Shown: positions 14,281 to 17,341 of the stretch, piece after piece
Layout: each line of letters starts with the position of its first letter
Position numbering within the stretch: position 1 is the first letter of the stretch
Source: JAAYGT01 sp050252075
GTDB lineage: Bacteria; Pseudomonadota; Gammaproteobacteria; Burkholderiales; Burkholderiaceae_B
DNA length: 17,341 nucleotides
Assembly (NCBI GenBank): GCA_050252075.1
Contig: JBFWLP010000072.1
Coordinates: 1-17,341 of the forward strand
Reading direction: 5' to 3'
Translations under genes and position numbers: made by a program
The notes under the pieces: generated by a model
Database searches by the model: none
What the model saw: only the letters and a program-made list of their open reading frames with translations
What the model was told of the DNA's origin: nothing

Positions 14281-15057
14281 ATGGCAGCATTCAACACCGA
14301 ACAAGTACTGAGCGTACATCACTGGAACGATACGCTGTTTTCCTTTAGAACCACCCGCGATCCGTCGCTGCGTTTTCATAACGGGCATTTTGTGATGCTG
14401 GGGCTGGAAGTCGAGGGCAAGCCGCTGATGCGGGCCTACAGTATTGCAAGCGCCAATTACGAAGAGAATCTTGAGTTTCTGAGCATCAAGGTGCCCAATG
14501 GCCCCCTTACCTCGCGCCTGCAGCATCTGAAAGAGGGGGATTCGGTGCTGGTGAGCCGCAAGCCGGTGGGCACGCTGGTGGTCGACGACCTGAAGCCGGG
14601 CAAGCATTTGTACCTGTTTGCCACCGGTACCGGGCTGGCACCGTTCATGAGCATCATCAAAGACCCCGAGGTATACGAGCGGTTCGAGAAAGTAGTGCTC
14701 GTGCACGGCGTGCGTTTTGTCAGCGAACTGGCTTATGCCGACTACATTCAGAACGACCTGCCGTCCAACGAGTTTTTCGGCGATATCGTGCGCGGCAAAC
14801 TGGTGTATTACCCCACGGTCACGCGTGAGCCCTTCCGGCACCAGGGCCGTATTACCCATGTGGTGGAAAGCGGCAAGCTGTTCCAGGACATCGGCTTGCC
14901 CGCCCTGGACCCGCAAACGGATCGTGCCATGCTGTGCGGCAGCCCTGCCATGCTGGCTGACACCAGCGCCATGCTCGACAAGCGGGGGTTCGTGGTTTCG
15001 GCGGGCGTAGGGCAGCCGGGCGACTACGTGATCGAGCGGGCCTTCGTCGAAAAATAA
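14281..15057 (+). CDS. fpr: Ferredoxin/flavodoxin-NADP+ reductase
   Basis: A 258-residue FAD enzyme that moves electrons between NADPH and ferredoxin or flavodoxin in the cytoplasm. The FAD-binding motif is RAYSIAS (51-57), the NADP pyrophosphate motif is FATGTGLAPFMS (113-124), and CGSPAML (219-225) is also conserved. The C-terminus ends VIERAFVEK, lying over the flavin as in bacterial subclass (Azotobacter/E. coli-type) Fpr enzymes. AAGAAG lies a few bases before the ATG. It diverges from fbpABC, and a terminator follows. Fpr is involved in oxidative-stress defence and, in some bacteria, iron release from bacterioferritin, so shared control with iron uptake is possible but not shown. Confidence 0.95.
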   Translation: MAAFNTEQVLSVHHWNDTLFSFRTTRDPSLRFHNGHFVMLGLEVEGKPLMRAYSIASANYEENLEFLSIKVPNGPLTSRLQHLKEGDSVLVSRKPVGTLVVDDLKPGKHLYLFATGTGLAPFMSIIKDPEVYERFEKVVLVHGVRFVSELAYADYIQNDLPSNEFFGDIVRGKLVYYPTVTREPFRHQGRITHVVESGKLFQDIGLPALDPQTDRAMLCGSPAMLADTSAMLDKRGFVVSAGVGQPGDYVIERAFVEK

Positions 15058-15077
15058 TGACCGGCCGGCAGGGCCGG

Positions 15078-15108
15078 CTTCGAGCCCGGCCGGCGCGAAG
15101 GCTTTTTT
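15078..15108 (+). terminator. Intrinsic terminator after fpr
   Basis: CTTCG (15078-15082) pairs with CGAAG (15096-15100), and GCC (15084-15086) with GGC (15092-15094) across one A/G mismatch and a 5-base loop. GC and a run of six T (15103-15108) follow. The upstream region is rich in CCGGCC palindromes that allow competing folds, and AGGCTTT/AAAGCCT (15099-15115) forms a second hairpin over the T-run. Confidence 0.65.
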
Positions 15109-15187
15109 AAAGCCTGCATGGTCTTTTAATTTTGCCTATAGATGTTTAAACTCTGATAGTTCCTACACACTTCAGTGAGTTCCTTCT

Positions 15188-15574
15188 ATGAGCAAAGAAA
15201 TTATTCATACCGATGCGGCACCGGCGGCGGTGGGTCCTTATTCCCAGGCCGTGGCGGCACCCCAGGGCAAGACCATTTATTTGTCCGGGCAGATCGGCCT
15301 GGAGCCCGGCACCGGCGAGCTGGTGTCTGAAAATTTCGAAGGCCAGGTTCGCCAGTCGTTTGCCAATATGCAGGCGGTCATCGAGGCCGCCGGCGGCACG
15401 CTCGAAAACATCGTGAAACTGACTTTGTTTCTTACCGATCTGAGCAAGTTTGCCAGCGCCAACGCCATTATGGCCGACATCATTCCTCAACCGTATCCCG
15501 CCCGTTCCACCATTGGCGTGGCCAGTTTGCCCAAAGGTGCCCAGTTCGAGGTTGAAGCCATCATTGTGGTGTAA
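15188..15574 (+). CDS. ridA: RidA family reactive enamine/imine deaminase
   Basis: A 128-residue RidA/YjgF/YER057c protein, the normal length for this trimeric cytoplasmic enzyme, which hydrolyses reactive 2-aminoacrylate and related enamines made by PLP enzymes. Family features are VGPYSQA with Y18, IYLSGQIG (30-37), NIVKLTLFLTDLS (74-86), and PARSTIGVASLPKGAQFEVE, with R106 as the carboxylate-binding arginine and E121. All active-site residues expected of a true RidA are present. The upstream ribosome site is weak (GTGAG). The stop is 11 bases before the probable recG start, so the two genes are likely co-transcribed after the fpr terminator. Confidence 0.95.
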   Translation: MSKEIIHTDAAPAAVGPYSQAVAAPQGKTIYLSGQIGLEPGTGELVSENFEGQVRQSFANMQAVIEAAGGTLENIVKLTLFLTDLSKFASANAIMADIIPQPYPARSTIGVASLPKGAQFEVEAIIVV

Positions 15575-15585
15575 CGGAACCGGCC

Positions 15586-17341
15586 TTGCTTGAGAAAAAG
15601 TTCCAGCGGCTGGGTCTGGAGCGCCCCGAGGATTTCGTTGTGCACCTGCCCCTGCGCTACGAGGACGAAACACGCATTGTGCCTGTTGCCCAGGTGGTAT
15701 CGGGCGATACGGTGCAAGTCCAGGGGGAAATAGTGCAGTCCCAGGTGCAGCTGCGACCCCGGCGGCAATTGCACGCTACCCTGGAAGATGCCAGCGGCCG
15801 GCTGCACCTGCGCTGGCTGCATTTCTACCCCAACCAGCAGCGTCAGGTGGCGCCCGGCCAGCTTGTTCGCGTACGAGGCGAGGCCCGGGCCGGCTACACC
15901 GGTCTGGAAATTGTCCACCCCAAGGTCAGCCGTGCCGACGGCCCGCTGGCGAAATCGCTGACACCTGTTTATCCCACCACCGACGGCCTGACGCAGCCGG
16001 TGCTGCGCAAAGCCATCGACCGTGCGCTGGAGCAGGCCGATTTGTCTGAAACCCTCCCCCAGAGCGTCATCCAGCGTTATGGGCTTATGTCCTTCGCACA
16101 GGCCATCCGCCTGCTTCACCACCCACCCCCCGATGTTTCATTGCACGATTTGCAAGAGCGCGGGCATCCGGCATGGGAACGCATCAAATTTGACGAGCTG
16201 CTGGCGCAGCAGTTGTCCCTGGCCCGGGCGCGAGCACAGCGCCGGTGTCAGAAAGCCACGCCGCTGCCGGCGGGCCGGGGTCGGCTTGTCGATGCTTTTC
16301 GCCGCCAGTTGCCGTTCGCACTGACGCCGGCGCAGGAACGCGTGGTTGCGGAAATTTCCGCCGACATGGGTCGATCCTTTCCCATGCACCGTCTGTTGCA
16401 GGGGGATGTCGGCAGCGGCAAAACGGTGGTGGCCGCCCTGGCGGCGGTGCAGGCTATCGACAACGGCATGCAGGTGGCTATTATGGCGCCCACCGAGATT
16501 CTGGCCGAACAGCATTTCCGCAAGCTATCCCAGTGGCTGCAGGCTATGGACATACAGGTGGTCTGGCTGGTGGGAAGCCTGGGGGCCAAAGAACGGCGGC
16601 AGGCGGTGGAAGCGATTGCATCGGGCACGGCGCAATTGGTGGTCGGCACACAAGCCCTTATCCAGGAAAAGGTAAGTTTTTCCCGCCTGGGGCTGGTCAT
16701 TATGGACGAGCAGCATCGTTTCGGGGTAGGGCAGCGCCTGGAACTGAACCGTAAGGGTGAGTCGGGCGCCGGGGCCCAGTCCCGGGTGCCGCACCAGATC
16801 CACATGAGCGCCACGCCCATTCCCCGCACTCTGGCCATGACGTTCTTTGCCGATCTGGATGTTTCGGTCATCGATGAATTGCCTCCGGGGCGCACGCCTG
16901 TCATTACCAAGCTTATTTCCGAACGCCGGCGCGAGCAGGTGCTGGCCAGTGTGCGCGCCGAGATTGCAGCCGGCCGGCAGGTGTACTGGGTGTGCCCGCT
17001 GGTCGAAGAGAGCGAGGCGCTGCAGCTGCAAACAGCCGTTGATACCTTCGGGCATCTTGCCGAAACCCTGGCCCCTTTGCGGGTGGGGCTGGTGCACGGA
17101 AAGCTGCCCACCCGCGAGAAGCATCAGGTGATGGAGGCGTTTCGCTCCGGCGAGGTCGACGTGCTGGTGGCTACAACGGTGATCGAGGTGGGTGTCGATG
17201 TGCCGAACGCTTCGCTCATGATCATCGAGCATGCCGAACGTTTTGGTCTGGCGCAGCTGCACCAGCTGCGCAGCCGCGTGGGGCGTGGTTCCCAGCAATC
17301 GCTGTGCGTCCTGCTGTACCAAGAGCCTTTGTCGTTGGTTG
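15586..17341 (+). CDS. recG: ATP-dependent DNA helicase RecG (3' end beyond window)
   Basis: RecG is a superfamily 2 branch-migration helicase acting on stalled forks and Holliday junctions. About 585 codons are present of the ~690 typical. No stop occurs before the window edge. The N-terminal wedge/OB region has VVHLPLRYEDETRI, and the helicase has Walker A GDVGSGKT (273-280), APTEILAEQH, DEQH (374-377), and SATPIPRTLA. A TGA closes the frame at 15553-15555, so the start must follow. TTG at 15586 is chosen because CGGA lies seven bases upstream and it precedes the conserved region; no ATG is suitably placed. Motif VI reads QLRSRVGRG, with Ser (S563) where Gly is usual (QxxGRxxR). It directly follows ridA. 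Confidence 0.93.
   Translation, partial: MLEKKFQRLGLERPEDFVVHLPLRYEDETRIVPVAQVVSGDTVQVQGEIVQSQVQLRPRRQLHATLEDASGRLHLRWLHFYPNQQRQVAPGQLVRVRGEARAGYTGLEIVHPKVSRADGPLAKSLTPVYPTTDGLTQPVLRKAIDRALEQADLSETLPQSVIQRYGLMSFAQAIRLLHHPPPDVSLHDLQERGHPAWERIKFDELLAQQLSLARARAQRRCQKATPLPAGRGRLVDAFRRQLPFALTPAQERVVAEISADMGRSFPMHRLLQGDVGSGKTVVAALAAVQAIDNGMQVAIMAPTEILAEQHFRKLSQWLQAMDIQVVWLVGSLGAKERRQAVEAIASGTAQLVVGTQALIQEKVSFSRLGLVIMDEQHRFGVGQRLELNRKGESGAGAQSRVPHQIHMSATPIPRTLAMTFFADLDVSVIDELPPGRTPVITKLISERRREQVLASVRAEIAAGRQVYWVCPLVEESEALQLQTAVDTFGHLAETLAPLRVGLVHGKLPTREKHQVMEAFRSGEVDVLVATTVIEVGVDVPNASLMIIEHAERFGLAQLHQLRSRVGRGSQQSLCVLLYQEPLSLV

Noticed and set aside
15144..15151. Palindrome GTTTAAAC upstream of ridA
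   Set aside because: It is short, AT-rich, and has no supporting promoter arrangement; likely chance.
1..17341. Search for CRISPR arrays, tRNA genes, toxin-antitoxin pairs, phage or defence genes
   Set aside because: No regularly spaced repeats, tRNA cloverleaf signals or defence-type proteins were seen; apart from the IS fragment the window is core metabolism and regulation.

Overview
The window looks like a chromosomal stretch from a GC-rich betaproteobacterium, most likely order Burkholderiales, family Alcaligenaceae (Bordetella/Pusillimonas-like). This rests on the protein sequences, on the neighbourhood yicC / rph / rdgB / hemW / glnA-ntrB-ntrC, and on the uniform base composition. It cannot be fixed to a genus from sequence reading alone. 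Most of it is core metabolism and regulation, and I did not find a convincing undescribed multi-gene system. The more interesting signals are regulatory (around glnA and fbpA) and architectural (a gene pair wedged between rph and rdgB).

Layout. Bases 1-84 are the 3' end of an IS3-type transposase gene, followed by an AT-rich junction up to 210. yicC (minus) and rph (plus) diverge from a 158-bp gap. An acyl-CoA dehydrogenase gene (minus) and a LysR-type regulator (plus) then form a divergent pair sitting between rph and rdgB. The regulator's stop codon overlaps the rdgB start, so lysR-rdgB-hemW read as one unit. Next comes a nitrogen-control block: glnA with a near-perfect sigma-54 promoter, two NtrC-type sites and an embedded TATAAT, then ntrB (glnL) and ntrC (glnG). 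Facing ntrC is a ferric-iron ABC operon on the minus strand, fbpA-fbpB-fbpC, with a Fur-box-like site and a sigma-70 promoter upstream. Divergent from fbpA is fpr (ferredoxin/flavodoxin-NADP+ reductase), which ends at a good intrinsic terminator. ridA and recG follow as a tight pair, and recG runs off the window end.

How the genes work together. Glutamine synthetase is made under NtrB/NtrC control. The NtrC-site and promoter arrangement, plus a hairpin between glnA and ntrB, suggests abundant GlnA and scarcer NtrB/NtrC from one transcript. FbpABC imports Fe3+ from the periplasm. A hairpin after fbpA suggests the binding protein is over-produced relative to the permease and ATPase. Fpr shares the upstream region with fbpA and supplies low-potential electrons that can serve iron mobilisation and oxidative-stress responses. 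RdgB (nucleotide-pool cleaning), RNase PH and YicC (RNA processing), HemW (heme/radical-SAM), RidA (reactive-enamine removal) and RecG (fork rescue) are housekeeping functions.

Several genes appear to use TTG starts (rph, hemW, recG and probably fbpB), each chosen because a Shine-Dalgarno-like sequence sits at a suitable distance. No tRNA, rRNA or CRISPR array was seen. No gap between genes exceeds 300 bases.
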